IMG/VR virus record: IMGVR_UViG_3300011116_000469
Coordinates: 1-39,253 of that record
Strand: one strand, 5' to 3'
Source of the DNA: a virus
Length of the DNA: 39,253 nt
Shown here: piece after piece, positions 21,331-29,974 of the stretch
How the letters are laid out: each line of letters starts with the position of its first letter
Position numbering within the stretch: position 1 is the stretch's first letter
Notes under the pieces: generated by a model
What the model saw: only the letters and a program-made list of their open reading frames with translations
Database searches by the model: none
Told to the model about the DNA's origin: nothing
Program-made: the position numbers and the translations under genes

Positions 21331-22857
21331 TTACTTTCTCTGGGCAGCAGTTGCGGCAGCAATCACAGCGCGGTACTTGCGGTAACGCTCTCGTCCCTGC
21401 GGGGTCATATCGCGAGACAACTCAACTCCAAGTTGCATGATGTCATCAAGCGTGTTTCCAGTGCCACGCATCTGAATACCAGCAGCCTGCAACTCGCGAA
21501 CAATCGGAATCAACTGCGCATCAGCCTGCGTCTTGTCGCCACGGATGACACCAGTCACAGCGCGGGTCTGTTCGGCACGGGCCTGCTGCGATTCAGCCGA
21601 AGCCTGCGCCTGCACAGCCGAAGCCTCGCCGCGAAGAGCCTGTGCCCGTTGTGCCTCCAACTTCGCCTGCTGCATTTCCGACTGGTACTGCTGTCCTTGC
21701 TGCTGTTCAGCCTGCTGCGACATGCGCCCGGTGTACAGAGCCTTCTGTTCAGGCGACAACGCACCAATCTGTGCGGGAGTCTGGTACTGCCTATTCATCT
21801 CCGGAGAGTTGGCAAGTCGATTGGCAATGAACTGCGCAGCCATAGCCTTGTCAGGCTGTGACCACGGATAAGACCAGCCAATCTGCTGGGTAGATGCCTC
21901 CGCCCGCTGCACAAGCATGGGGAGACGCAGCGGTTCCGGCATCGCCATCAACGCCTCGCGGCCAACATCATTGATGACATAGTCCGCCATCGTTGTCATG
22001 GCAGTGGTGTTGAAACTGTTGGTGTAGTAGGACGGAAACGCCACATGCGGAATGATGTCGCCCGCCGGAGGAGCAAGCGTTCCAAACGTGTTGAATGTCT
22101 GCAACTGCATGCGAACATTCTGTTCCATCTGCGCCCGCATCAGCGGAGGAAGGCTCTCGTTCTCGACCACGCCCTGCATCTTGGTCAGATATTCTTCGCT
22201 CTTGTAGTTAACGAAGTTCTGCGCCTGCGCCCGGGCAGTCTCAAGCAGCGATCCGTTGACACGCTTCTGCATGTCCATGCGGATCATCTCGTCCTTGGCC
22301 TTGACCTTGCCGTACATGTCAGCAGCCATCGCGTATGCCGCAGATGGGTTCTTCTCCAGTTCGATCTGGAGGTACTGGCTGATGCCCGGAACTTCAACGT
22401 CTAGTTCCTTTCCAAGCGCAGCCACCGGAGCCTTGAGGCGTTCCGCATCCTGCTGCTTGCGCATCCCCTGCGCCATGTCGATGCGGCCCTTGGCCCGCTG
22501 CTGCAAGGCAGCAAACCACTGCTCGTTCGTCATGCGGATGGCCTGCCGCTGGCCGCTCTTGTCCGTGAACAGGGCAGCAGGCGTACCGTCCGGTAGCGTC
22601 CCGAAATCCATCGCCTCAAGTCCGGTGTAGTAGCCATTCTCAAGAGCCTGACCGACCGCCTCGTACGTCCCGTAAGGGGCGATCTGGCGAGAGCCACGGT
22701 GGTCCATTGCAGACTTGCGCAGTTCTTCGTCATCACGCAGCGGATCAATAGCCTGTTCAGGCTGCGGCTGCTGGGCAAAACCTTCGTTCTGCTGAAGCGT
22801 CAGAGGCTTCTGCTGACTGAAGTCGGTAGGGACGTTGGGAGTTGGTAGAAGGCTCAT
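21331..22857 (-). CDS. Internal virion protein (508 aa)
   Basis: Overlaps the upstream gene by ATGA and precedes the giant gene. Gln-rich N-terminus (QKPLTLQQNEGFAQQPQPEQ), helical middle, a central part with YYTNSFNTTAMTTMADYVIN, and a coiled coil around residues 380-440 (QQGQQYQSEMQQAKLEAQRA). No enzymatic motif. Size, helicity and position between tail genes and a giant protein fit the ejected internal virion proteins of podoviruses; no homologue named with confidence. Confidence 0.8.
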   Translation of the reverse strand: MSLLPTPNVPTDFSQQKPLTLQQNEGFAQQPQPEQAIDPLRDDEELRKSAMDHRGSRQIAPYGTYEAVGQALENGYYTGLEAMDFGTLPDGTPAALFTDKSGQRQAIRMTNEQWFAALQQRAKGRIDMAQGMRKQQDAERLKAPVAALGKELDVEVPGISQYLQIELEKNPSAAYAMAADMYGKVKAKDEMIRMDMQKRVNGSLLETARAQAQNFVNYKSEEYLTKMQGVVENESLPPLMRAQMEQNVRMQLQTFNTFGTLAPPAGDIIPHVAFPSYYTNSFNTTAMTTMADYVINDVGREALMAMPEPLRLPMLVQRAEASTQQIGWSYPWSQPDKAMAAQFIANRLANSPEMNRQYQTPAQIGALSPEQKALYTGRMSQQAEQQQGQQYQSEMQQAKLEAQRAQALRGEASAVQAQASAESQQARAEQTRAVTGVIRGDKTQADAQLIPIVRELQAAGIQMRGTGNTLDDIMQLGVELSRDMTPQGRERYRKYRAVIAAATAAQRK

Positions 22858-23375
22858 CGGGTCTTTCCGAGCAGCATTATGCGCTCTGCCGCCGTGGGCT
22901 GGGAAGACATGGCAGATGGGAATCCGCCAATCTTGAATTCAAATGGTTCAACCACCGCCTTGGGCTGCGAAACGCCTGCCGAAATCCCGGTGATGTCGGG
23001 AAGAACGGAAGCGCGGTTTGCCGCCGAAGTCGCCAACTTCTCCTTGGTAGCCTGTTCAGCCTCCGTGTCTAGTGCCTTCTGTTCGCGCTTCAACTTGGCC
23101 TCCGCCTCAATGCGCGGCATGGCAAGAGCGGTCTGGAGATCGCGGCTTGCGCCAAGGAATCCGCCAGCAATGGACGAAGCGGGATTGCGTGGGTCATAGG
23201 CAGCAACGCCAGAGGCGAAGCCAACGCCAAAGTTTCCAGCAGCCCGCAGCGCACCAGACAGAAAACTGTCCCATCCAGTCGGCTTCAACTGCGGCTTGGT
23301 TCCCATAGCGGCATTGGCAAGCACAGGCATGTTTGCCTGCGCTGCCATCATCGATGCATTTCCAAATAGACTCAT
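22854..23375 (-). CDS. Small internal virion protein (173 aa)
   Basis: Begins MSLFGNASMMAAQANMPVLA and has a Gly/Ala-rich hydrophobic region (FLSGALRAAGNFGVGFASGV; SSIAGGFLGASRDL), then a charged helix (RIEAEAKLKREQKALDTEAE). The pattern of Ala/Gly membrane-active segment plus helix is common for ejection proteins. The start follows TGAGGAACAATT. Positioned between a similar protein (23385-24194) and the 508-residue protein. Confidence 0.75.
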   Translation of the reverse strand: MSLFGNASMMAAQANMPVLANAAMGTKPQLKPTGWDSFLSGALRAAGNFGVGFASGVAAYDPRNPASSIAGGFLGASRDLQTALAMPRIEAEAKLKREQKALDTEAEQATKEKLATSAANRASVLPDITGISAGVSQPKAVVEPFEFKIGGFPSAMSSQPTAAERIMLLGKTR

Positions 23376-23384
23376 AATTGTTCC

Positions 23385-24194
23385 TCACTTTGCGACTGCG
23401 CCACCAAGGCTTGCGCCTATTCCTGCACCAACTGGACCAGCCATGATTCCACCAAGAACTCCTCCCGCCGCGCCAATCAGCGCACCGCCGATAGCACTCT
23501 GCGACTGCTGCTGCTGTGCAGCCTGACCAGCCTTGGCACTGAACCGGGTACTGATTGGTGCTTCTCCAAGTGCGCGGCTGACATTGAGTCCAGCCTGTTG
23601 CGCCTGAAGTCCACCCATCGTGTACTGGTTGTAGATGTTGGTCTGTGCAGTTGCAGCGTTCAGTCCCGCACCAAACAGGCTCTGGGCAGTTCCTTGTTCC
23701 ATGTTGGCAAGTGCGGTTGCCTGCGCCATTTGTGCGTTGGCAAGCGTCTGGGCATACTGCTCCTTGACGGCAGCAGCCTGAAGCGCACCCTGCGTGGAAA
23801 CGGCGTTGATGGCGTTCTGGCCGAACGTGGTGTTTGACAGTCCAGTCAGCATGCCAGACAGGGTCTGGCGACCAACAGCCTTGTCAGTCTCCTGCTGAAG
23901 CAACTGGAGCGTGGCATCGCGACCGGACGCAAGCGTCTCATACGCCTTCGCACCAGCAGCCTGAAATGCCTGACGGCTCTGGGCCATCAAGTCGCTGTAC
24001 TTGCCAATGGCCTCGTTGTATTGTTTGGAGTAGACATCTGCGTTGTTAGCACGTTCCAGCGTGAACTGGTTGGCAAACTTGGCAAATGCGCTTTCCTGCT
24101 CTCCACGCAACTTTGCGTAGTCCTCTTCCATGCGCTTGAGTGGCTTTTTGAGGCCACCACCGCCACCGCCGAACAATCCATCAAAGAGGCCCAT
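23385..24194 (-). CDS. Internal virion / ejection protein (269 aa)
   Basis: Starts MGLFDGLFGGGGGGLKKPLK, with a helical body (EDYAKLRGEQESAFAKFANQ; AMAQATALANM-type Ala/Gln repeats) and a C-terminal Gly/Ala-zipper (SAIGGALIGAAGGVLGGIMA, then GPVGAGIGASLGGA). Such C-terminal glycine-zipper segments are seen in podoviral proteins that enter or span the membrane on DNA ejection. Coupled to the tail nozzle gene by TAATG. Confidence 0.8.
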   Translation of the reverse strand: MGLFDGLFGGGGGGLKKPLKRMEEDYAKLRGEQESAFAKFANQFTLERANNADVYSKQYNEAIGKYSDLMAQSRQAFQAAGAKAYETLASGRDATLQLLQQETDKAVGRQTLSGMLTGLSNTTFGQNAINAVSTQGALQAAAVKEQYAQTLANAQMAQATALANMEQGTAQSLFGAGLNAATAQTNIYNQYTMGGLQAQQAGLNVSRALGEAPISTRFSAKAGQAAQQQQSQSAIGGALIGAAGGVLGGIMAGPVGAGIGASLGGAVAK

Positions 24195-26383
24195 TAGTAG
24201 GTTCCTTTCACATTTCTGTTGAACTTGGTGGCTTCCACCAGCACCGACATTCGCTCAATGGCCCACGGGACACCAAGGCTTTCGATGCGCATGTAGACAG
24301 CCTGATCGTTGATGCGGCATCGCTGCGAGTCGTTGCGACCGTAGGTCAACGTGCCAAGCAGAGTCGAGTTCGTGTTCTCGTAAGTTGCGCTGCTGACCTT
24401 CACACGCGGTGCATTGTAGTTTGGCAGGAATGTCAGACTGTTCGGTGATCTGAACGACGGCGGTTCATACAGATACGTTCCACCCGGAGTATCAGCGGAG
24501 GTATCAGGCAGTGTTTCATCACGCCTCATCAGCACCGTGTAAACAGAACCGACCGTGTCTCTGATCACCCAGTTTGTTGTTCCAGTTCCATCATTGTGAA
24601 CTTCCAACGACTGGTAGTCATATGTCCGTGCGGTCGGATCGGTAATCAAAGAATCAGCAGTCGTATATGTCGCGGGGGAAAGTTGCACAGCACCAAACAG
24701 ATCGACACCATATGAGCCGCTTGGAGAGTTGAATGCCGCGTTCCCGCAGTTCTGCAAGATGAACGAATATTGCGGATCGCTCGTTCCGTTTGGAAGAGTT
24801 GAAGTTCCACCATCAAGCGTCAGCATCGGATAGTCAGGATCGAACTGCACTGACACGGAAATGATGTTCTCTCCGACAGCCTCTTCAGCAGTCTGCCCAG
24901 AAAGTGCATACAGGAATGGGCCAGATACAACTGATTGATATTCGTAAACCTCAGATGGCTGATCCATCGTCATTTCAATACGAACATCTTTGACCATAAC
25001 CTGCGCAACTTCTTGCGAGAGCACTGGTCCAAAGAGCAACTTGCTTACCACTCGTTGAGCAGCAGCATTTTCTCCCGGAACAAAGATCGATGAACCCTTG
25101 AATCCAACCGCACCCTGACCGTCAATACCGGAAGTCAGGTCGCGATCAAACCAACCAAGGAAACCCTTTTCGCTTCCAAATGCAAGGATTGGAGCGCGGG
25201 CATCACCAAATGGAAAGTCGCCGCAGCAGGTCGGTGCTTGAAACGCAGGCCATGCAGTCTTGATCGGCCAGAACGAATTGGTGGCCTGACTATATACAAG
25301 ATGGATGCTGCTGCCGGGGAGATCGGTGCGCGACATCATGCAATAGATGTTCTGCGATTCAGCATCGTATCCAAGAACGCAGTTCAACTGGTCGAACTTC
25401 TGTTGCTGGAAATAGGTATCCAGTCTGGCAGTGGTGATTCGGTTGCTCTTAGTGACTTGAAAGTCATTTGGCTGTACGCGATACAGCCCATCCTGTGCCA
25501 TTACATAGATGGTCTGCGCATCGCTTGCGCACCATGCCCGAGCACTAACAATTCCAACGCTGCGAGACAATTCGATGAATCGCGCATCAGTGACAATTGG
25601 ATCAGCAGTCAGATACGTCATCGTATGACTGCCAGCCATGAGAAGACCACTCTCGCCTACAGGAACAAGAGCGGTTATCGGTTCTCCGGGAACACTGAAA
25701 CGAGTGGAATTAGTTCCTGCTACAGCACCATTTGTATTTGATCCAGCGATTGGAGACCAATTATTTGGATCATTCAGACTAGACAGGAACCAGATGTTTG
25801 GAGCACCAACGATTCCACCCATTGCCAATCTTCCGCCGAATCGAACAAGCAGCGGTGCATAGTTGTATCCACCACCAGTTTTTGCAACACGAACATGGTC
25901 ATATGGACTTTGTGCACCGATGTTCCAATTTTCAACCGTTGGTGTTGCAGCAGTAATGTCAACTCGTCGATAATAAGTTCCATCGGCGAAATACGCATAC
26001 TGACCGAAGACAGCGTGGCCGATGTGTCCAGTTGTCTTCATCGCACTTAAACCAGTGCGTGCAAGTTTTACTGGTGCATAGTCAGTTGGATCGAACTTGA
26101 ACACCTCGCCACCAGCAATGATGAAACACCGCTGTACGAGTGTCGTTCCAACATACGCATCTGCGCGAAATATCGCCTGTACTTCGCGAATGACTTCTGG
26201 ATCAGCGTCATTGAACTCAAGTGCCCCGCACAGTGCTCGTCGCTGACCTAGCCGCAACTTTCCCTTGTACGGATCGAACGGCAAGATGTTGATGCAGTCC
26301 GAAGTGAAACCAGCAGGCAGCGTGGAATATCCGCTGTCGATGTTGATTCCGCCGTAGGGAATGGATACTGGGACGTATGGCAT
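24194..26383 (-). CDS. Tail nozzle / tubular tail protein (729 aa)
   Basis: A large beta-rich protein starting MPYVPVSIPYGGINIDSGYS, with propeller-like segments: YAYFADGTYYRRVDITAATP, NIWFLSSLNDPNNWSPIAGS, ITALVPVGESGLLMAGSHTM, IYVMAQDGLYRVQ, QNIYCMMSRTDLPGSS. This matches podoviral tail nozzle / tubular protein B-like proteins, which bind below the connector ring and form the end of the short tail. Gene order (fibre, nozzle, internal proteins) agrees. Coupled to the preceding fibre gene by TAATG. Confidence 0.8.
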   Translation of the reverse strand: MPYVPVSIPYGGINIDSGYSTLPAGFTSDCINILPFDPYKGKLRLGQRRALCGALEFNDADPEVIREVQAIFRADAYVGTTLVQRCFIIAGGEVFKFDPTDYAPVKLARTGLSAMKTTGHIGHAVFGQYAYFADGTYYRRVDITAATPTVENWNIGAQSPYDHVRVAKTGGGYNYAPLLVRFGGRLAMGGIVGAPNIWFLSSLNDPNNWSPIAGSNTNGAVAGTNSTRFSVPGEPITALVPVGESGLLMAGSHTMTYLTADPIVTDARFIELSRSVGIVSARAWCASDAQTIYVMAQDGLYRVQPNDFQVTKSNRITTARLDTYFQQQKFDQLNCVLGYDAESQNIYCMMSRTDLPGSSIHLVYSQATNSFWPIKTAWPAFQAPTCCGDFPFGDARAPILAFGSEKGFLGWFDRDLTSGIDGQGAVGFKGSSIFVPGENAAAQRVVSKLLFGPVLSQEVAQVMVKDVRIEMTMDQPSEVYEYQSVVSGPFLYALSGQTAEEAVGENIISVSVQFDPDYPMLTLDGGTSTLPNGTSDPQYSFILQNCGNAAFNSPSGSYGVDLFGAVQLSPATYTTADSLITDPTARTYDYQSLEVHNDGTGTTNWVIRDTVGSVYTVLMRRDETLPDTSADTPGGTYLYEPPSFRSPNSLTFLPNYNAPRVKVSSATYENTNSTLLGTLTYGRNDSQRCRINDQAVYMRIESLGVPWAIERMSVLVEATKFNRNVKGTY

Positions 26384-27579
26384 TATGCGACTCTACATAC
26401 ACAGAAATTCCAACCGCTGCTAGCCGAAAGACCAGTAGCAGTAGCAATATCAGCCATTGTCTGTTGACCAGTCAAGATCGCACAAGAAAAACTAGATCCA
26501 CCAGATGACTGCCTACAAGCCAAGTACAGCCATGTATGTCCGGCAACACCAACCGTTGTTGCCGCCGCATACTGCAATTCAAATTGCGCCCAGTTTCCAA
26601 TCGACAAACTGGCATTCTTTTGAGTCGTAGTATTTTGCGTTCCAACAACTGTCCCAGCACCAACAATGTTGGTGGGAATTCCAAGCATGGTTTGCGCTTG
26701 TGCCTGTGTAAGCGCAGATACGTTTGTAGCACTAGAAGTTCCTGCCGGAGTTCCAATGAATGAAGGAGTGGAAACTTGAGGCAATTTTGCAAACGTCACA
26801 CCATTGTTTGCTAATGCTGCACCAGAAATACTTCCAGTAGGAACAGTCACAGTTCCAGCACTGACCGTTAATCCACCAGTGGAAACAGTCAAAGCACCTG
26901 ACGAAATAGTTGTTCCAGTAATTGCAACGCCAGTATCGTTAGCGCGAAGTCGTTCCGCTCCATTGACCTTTAGAACGACAAGTGAACTACTTGCTACAGA
27001 AGCAACATTGCCGGGATTGGCATTGACGCTAATTGATCCAGTTGAAGTGTCAGCATCTACTGATGCGTATTCGGCAGTCCCGCTAGTTGTGTCCTTGAGG
27101 CGGATGACCGGAGCAGTTCCCTCAATGTGAACTTGAGACAGAGGATTGTTCGTTCCGATTCCGACAAGCCCTGTTGGTGCAATGCGAACTTTTTCAGTAC
27201 CGCCACATTGAAATACATGGCCGTTCCAAGCATTGAGCAGCACGTTGTTAGATCCATCTGATCCAAGTTGGTTTGATGCACCAATGGTTCCAAATGTAAT
27301 TTGCCCACCCACATGAAGTGGTGATTGTGGGCTAGTTGTTCCAATTCCAACACGGTTGTTCGTCTGATCAACAGACAGAGTAGTTGTCAAAAGACTGCTG
27401 TTCGTCCCGGTGTAGTACGGAGCCTGATACTTCAGGCTTGACCAGACAGTCAGGCCATCGCCAATCTTCATGTTGCGCGTGTCGGTGACATATCCGATCT
27501 CGCCCTCAAGAAGAACAACATTTGGATTCGCGTTCCAGTTTATCAATATATCACGACGAATCTGCAACTTGATAGCCAT
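26383..27579 (-). CDS. Tail fibre / receptor-binding protein (398 aa)
   Basis: The N-terminus has the fibre-attachment pattern IKLQIRRDILINWNANPNVV, LLEGEIGYVTDTRNMKIGDG, as in many phage fibre and tropism-determinant proteins. The shaft contains NRVGIGTTSPQSPLHVGG and LVGIGTNNPLSQVHIEG repeats, then Thr/Ser/Gly-rich beta repeats (STGGLTVSAGTVTVPTGS). The C-terminus (HTWLYLACRQSSGGSSFSCA) is probably the receptor-binding tip. The gene is noticeably less G+C-rich than the early genes. It overlaps the lipoprotein stop (TAATG) upstream. Confidence 0.85.
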   Translation of the reverse strand: MAIKLQIRRDILINWNANPNVVLLEGEIGYVTDTRNMKIGDGLTVWSSLKYQAPYYTGTNSSLLTTTLSVDQTNNRVGIGTTSPQSPLHVGGQITFGTIGASNQLGSDGSNNVLLNAWNGHVFQCGGTEKVRIAPTGLVGIGTNNPLSQVHIEGTAPVIRLKDTTSGTAEYASVDADTSTGSISVNANPGNVASVASSSLVVLKVNGAERLRANDTGVAITGTTISSGALTVSTGGLTVSAGTVTVPTGSISGAALANNGVTFAKLPQVSTPSFIGTPAGTSSATNVSALTQAQAQTMLGIPTNIVGAGTVVGTQNTTTQKNASLSIGNWAQFELQYAAATTVGVAGHTWLYLACRQSSGGSSFSCAILTGQQTMADIATATGLSASSGWNFCVCRVA

Positions 27580-27806
27580 TACCGCTGCTCCTCTACGAAC
27601 GAAGGTGGTACGCAGTACCAGCCTTCGGGAATCCGAACTTCGTTGTCACCTAGTTTCCACCCATCGTCCTGTTTCACATAGACCTTCCCATGCACATCAG
27701 GTCCGGTCCTGATCGGGCTTGACTCGCTCACCAGCACCGTCCTTGTGCAGCCACCCGTGAATACGAGAGCCAGCGCGGCGAAGAAGACCGCGATCAACAG
27801 GAGCAT
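27579..27806 (-). CDS. Small phage lipoprotein (75 aa)
   Basis: Start chosen at ATG 27806 (preceded by CAAGGCGCAG), because it places a clean signal peptide at the N-terminus: MLLLIAVFFAALALVFTGGC, with lipobox FTGGC and lipidated C20. The mature part (VLVSESSPIRTGPDVHGKVY; ending with VRIPEGWYCVPP) resembles small phage lipoproteins that sit next to holin genes. It may act in lysis as an outer-membrane component, spanin-like, but it lacks an obvious inner-membrane partner. The frame can be extended upstream to ATG 27884, which would put a Cys-rich segment before the signal; less likely. Confidence 0.7.
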   Translation of the reverse strand: MLLLIAVFFAALALVFTGGCTRTVLVSESSPIRTGPDVHGKVYVKQDDGWKLGDNEVRIPEGWYCVPPSFVEEQR

Positions 27807-27888
27807 CTGCGCCTTGACCTCGTCCTGTAGCGACCCCTTGCAGCCACTGCAACAGGGACATGATGACTGCTCTGATAAGGTCATACAT
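27697..27888 (-). CDS. Possible small overlapping protein (63 aa)
   Basis: An ORF starting TGATG-coupled to the holin-like stop: MYDLIRAVIMSLLQWLQGVA, an amphipathic helix, then a basic region (RGLLRRAGSRIHGWLHKDGA). Its 3' part overlaps the lipoprotein gene in another frame, an arrangement known for embedded lysis genes. The coupling supports it; the G+C-rich context weakens it. It may be translated only to couple the lipoprotein. Confidence 0.4.
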   Translation of the reverse strand: MYDLIRAVIMSLLQWLQGVATGRGQGADAPVDRGLLRRAGSRIHGWLHKDGAGERVKPDQDRT

Positions 27889-28085
27889 CAGACCGCCTTC
27901 TTGTTGTCCTTGGCGAAGATCAGGCCCACGCCAGCCAGCACGGCGGCAGCAAGCGAACCCCAGTCCGGGACGGTCAGCGGGTCATTGTCGGTCAGGGCGG
28001 TCAGGCAGGCTCCCACGGCCACCAGAATGGCGGCAAGGCCAGCACCAGTGGTCTTCCAAGAAGACGTCTTCAGCAGATCGCTCAT
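27888..28085 (-). CDS. Holin-like small membrane protein (65 aa)
   Basis: The product has two hydrophobic helices (GAGLAAILVAVGACLTALT and WGSLAAAVLAGVGLIFA) separated by a short polar turn (DNDPLTVPD) and a basic tail (KDNKKAV). This is a typical small phage holin layout, also seen in small phage membrane proteins of unknown role. It is coupled to its neighbours (ATGA and TGATG) and next to a lipoprotein, so a lysis role is likely. No endolysin is recognisable nearby. Confidence 0.7.
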   Translation of the reverse strand: MSDLLKTSSWKTTGAGLAAILVAVGACLTALTDNDPLTVPDWGSLAAAVLAGVGLIFAKDNKKAV

Positions 28086-28288
28086 CGTTCGTTCCTTTCA
28101 AGTTTGGCTTCGATCTTGTCGAGCCGCTTGCTCATGCTCTCTTGGTTCGTCACGACCTGCATGAGCAGACGGTCATGGTTGATATACGCGGGGATCAACA
28201 TCCCAAGCAGGGTCAGCGCAATCGCCACAATGGCAATCCAGTTAGCAGTAGACAGGCTGACCTTGATGTTCGTATTTTCGATTGTCAT
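28082..28288 (-). CDS. Single-pass membrane protein with coiled-coil tail (68 aa)
   Basis: ATG 28288 (with a GTG one codon earlier), after AAGGAACGTG. One transmembrane helix (WIAIVAIALTLLGMLIPAYI) follows a short N-terminus; the C-terminal half is a charged coiled coil (NQESMSKRLDKIEAKLERNE). The topology resembles i-spanin or antiholin-like proteins. Together with the holin-like gene and the lipoprotein it forms a probable lysis group. Confidence 0.65.
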   Translation of the reverse strand: MTIENTNIKVSLSTANWIAIVAIALTLLGMLIPAYINHDRLLMQVVTNQESMSKRLDKIEAKLERNER

Positions 28289-28296
28289 CACGTTCC

Positions 28297-28599
28297 TTAC
28301 AGAAACACGCGGTAGGGGATAGTGGGGGATGGGTCAAATGTGGGAAGTAGATCGATCTGCGCTTTCGTCAGTTCAATAGCAGCCCGCAGATTGGCGTGGT
28401 AACGGTTGTCTCCGGGTCGGACGATGAGTCCATCATCGTCAATCTGCGCTGGGATTGGACCGATGCGGTCAAGCGTGATGCCTTCCACGGGCTGCACGGT
28501 GACCTCTCCATCCGGATCGGTGACTTCCCGCGCGACCCCTGCGGCAATGAGCGCATCGTCTAGAGCGGACTCTGTGGTTACTCGGAGGAGGTAGTCCAT
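28297..28599 (-). CDS. Small protein downstream of fibre gene (100 aa)
   Basis: Acidic protein: DYLLRVTTESALDDALIAAG, then a beta-rich middle (GEVTVQPVEGITLDRIGPIP) and NRYHANLRAAIELTKAQIDL near the C-terminus. The position directly after a fibre gene is typical for small proteins of unknown role, possibly fibre chaperones or virion components. No motif recognised. Confidence 0.7.
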   Translation of the reverse strand: MDYLLRVTTESALDDALIAAGVAREVTDPDGEVTVQPVEGITLDRIGPIPAQIDDDGLIVRPGDNRYHANLRAAIELTKAQIDLLPTFDPSPTIPYRVFL

Positions 28600-28603
28600 G
28601 TGG

Positions 28604-29974
28604 TTACAGAGTCGTGACGGCGTTTAGTTGCGATTGCACCATTGCAAACGGGAAGAACTTGATTTGTCGAATGGTCCCAAACATGACTGAACTAGCCGTG
28701 GTATCACCAGTGCAACCAACACCCATATGAGTGACTTGAGTTGCAAGCGCAGGAGGTGCGGTAGTTGTTCCAGTACCAGTTAGTCCGTCATATGAACCAA
28801 GGAATGCCGATGAATCAACAGATATGGCAAACTTGTGACGGCTGTTGTATGACAGTCCAGACGCTAGCGGACGGTCAGAACTCGTTGACGCAATCGTCTT
28901 TCGCTGCGCCGCCATTGTTGAAGAACCGTAGTAATAAATTTCAGTACCGTAACTGAATGCTCCCCCAGCGGTACGGTCAAACAGTCTCACAATGTCTGGA
29001 AACGCTGCGCTTGGATTTGCAGGTATGCAATCTACAAACAACGTCTGCGGATACAACGCCCCGGTAATAAACAAAGAAGTCGGCATCGTGCAGAAGTCAG
29101 CCACTCTGTTCGCCGTGCTTGCCACGGTCGGCATGTAGGAAGACGCGCCGGAACTAGCCTCAAGTTGTGCGCCCCACGCTTCGCATCCGTTTGTTCCGCT
29201 TGCAGGAACGGCATCTTTATTTGAAATTCCGAACCCGGTGGTTGCAGCGGTGGCCGGAGTCGTGCCCGTCATTGTGCACCGATACCAACCATTTGGGTAT
29301 GCAACCGGAGTAGTTGCAGATGTGTTTGTGAAGTTTGTAGAAGTGGTAATTGCAGCCGTTGGTGTTGCCACGCTGAAATCAACGGTCATTTCCAAGTTGC
29401 CTGCAAATGCACTTGCCGATGTCTTCGTAAATCCAAACACCGATACACGTTGGTTACCACGATTCTTGAGCCATACGCTCCATGTGTATGGCTGACTTGC
29501 AGACACGGCGATGCCCGGTTGCTCCGTATAAGCAGATTCAACCGCTGTCCCGTTTGTCCATGTAAGGACATTAGAGGTTGAATCGTTTGCCGGAGATCCG
29601 TTTCCAGTTTCTGAAATTGAAACAGCCGCTGGCTTGACCCACGGCGAAGTATTCAATGCTTGGCTTCTAGTTACAAGATTATTTGTTGAAGCCTCAATCA
29701 GCAACCCTCGCGGAGCCAGTGTGGTCGGGTCGTAGTCGAAACGCGCTTTGGTTGGATCGTTGGTCGGTGCTGCGCCAATTGTCGTGACATAGCCGCTGGA
29801 ATTGATGTATGTTGCCGTGCTGTTGCGGATGAACGTCAGGCGCGGATCGAGGACGCCAGTGGTGAAGTCAAGGGACAGCGTGGAGCCATCTCCACCTTCC
29901 ACGTTCATGGTGCGTTGCCGACAACGCTCAACAGGGTCACTGCCGAGCATCCATGTACGGTTTCGTGCATGCAT
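28604..29974 (-). CDS. Fibre / spike-like structural protein (456 aa)
   Basis: The start is the ATG at 29974, in TGATG overlap with the previous stop; a longer frame upstream is rejected because it covers that gene. The product carries a pattern common in phage head or tail spikes: LTFIRNSTATYINSSGYVTT, then RFDYDPTTLAPRGLLIEAST followed by N-N-L, then lectin-like beta segments (QPYTWSVWLKNRGNQRVSVF) and a C-terminal beta-sandwich-like part. A carbohydrate-binding (concanavalin-like) fold is likely. It could be a second adsorption protein or a capsid fibre. Confidence 0.8.
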   Translation of the reverse strand: MHARNRTWMLGSDPVERCRQRTMNVEGGDGSTLSLDFTTGVLDPRLTFIRNSTATYINSSGYVTTIGAAPTNDPTKARFDYDPTTLAPRGLLIEASTNNLVTRSQALNTSPWVKPAAVSISETGNGSPANDSTSNVLTWTNGTAVESAYTEQPGIAVSASQPYTWSVWLKNRGNQRVSVFGFTKTSASAFAGNLEMTVDFSVATPTAAITTSTNFTNTSATTPVAYPNGWYRCTMTGTTPATAATTGFGISNKDAVPASGTNGCEAWGAQLEASSGASSYMPTVASTANRVADFCTMPTSLFITGALYPQTLFVDCIPANPSAAFPDIVRLFDRTAGGAFSYGTEIYYYGSSTMAAQRKTIASTSSDRPLASGLSYNSRHKFAISVDSSAFLGSYDGLTGTGTTTAPPALATQVTHMGVGCTGDTTASSVMFGTIRQIKFFPFAMVQSQLNAVTTL

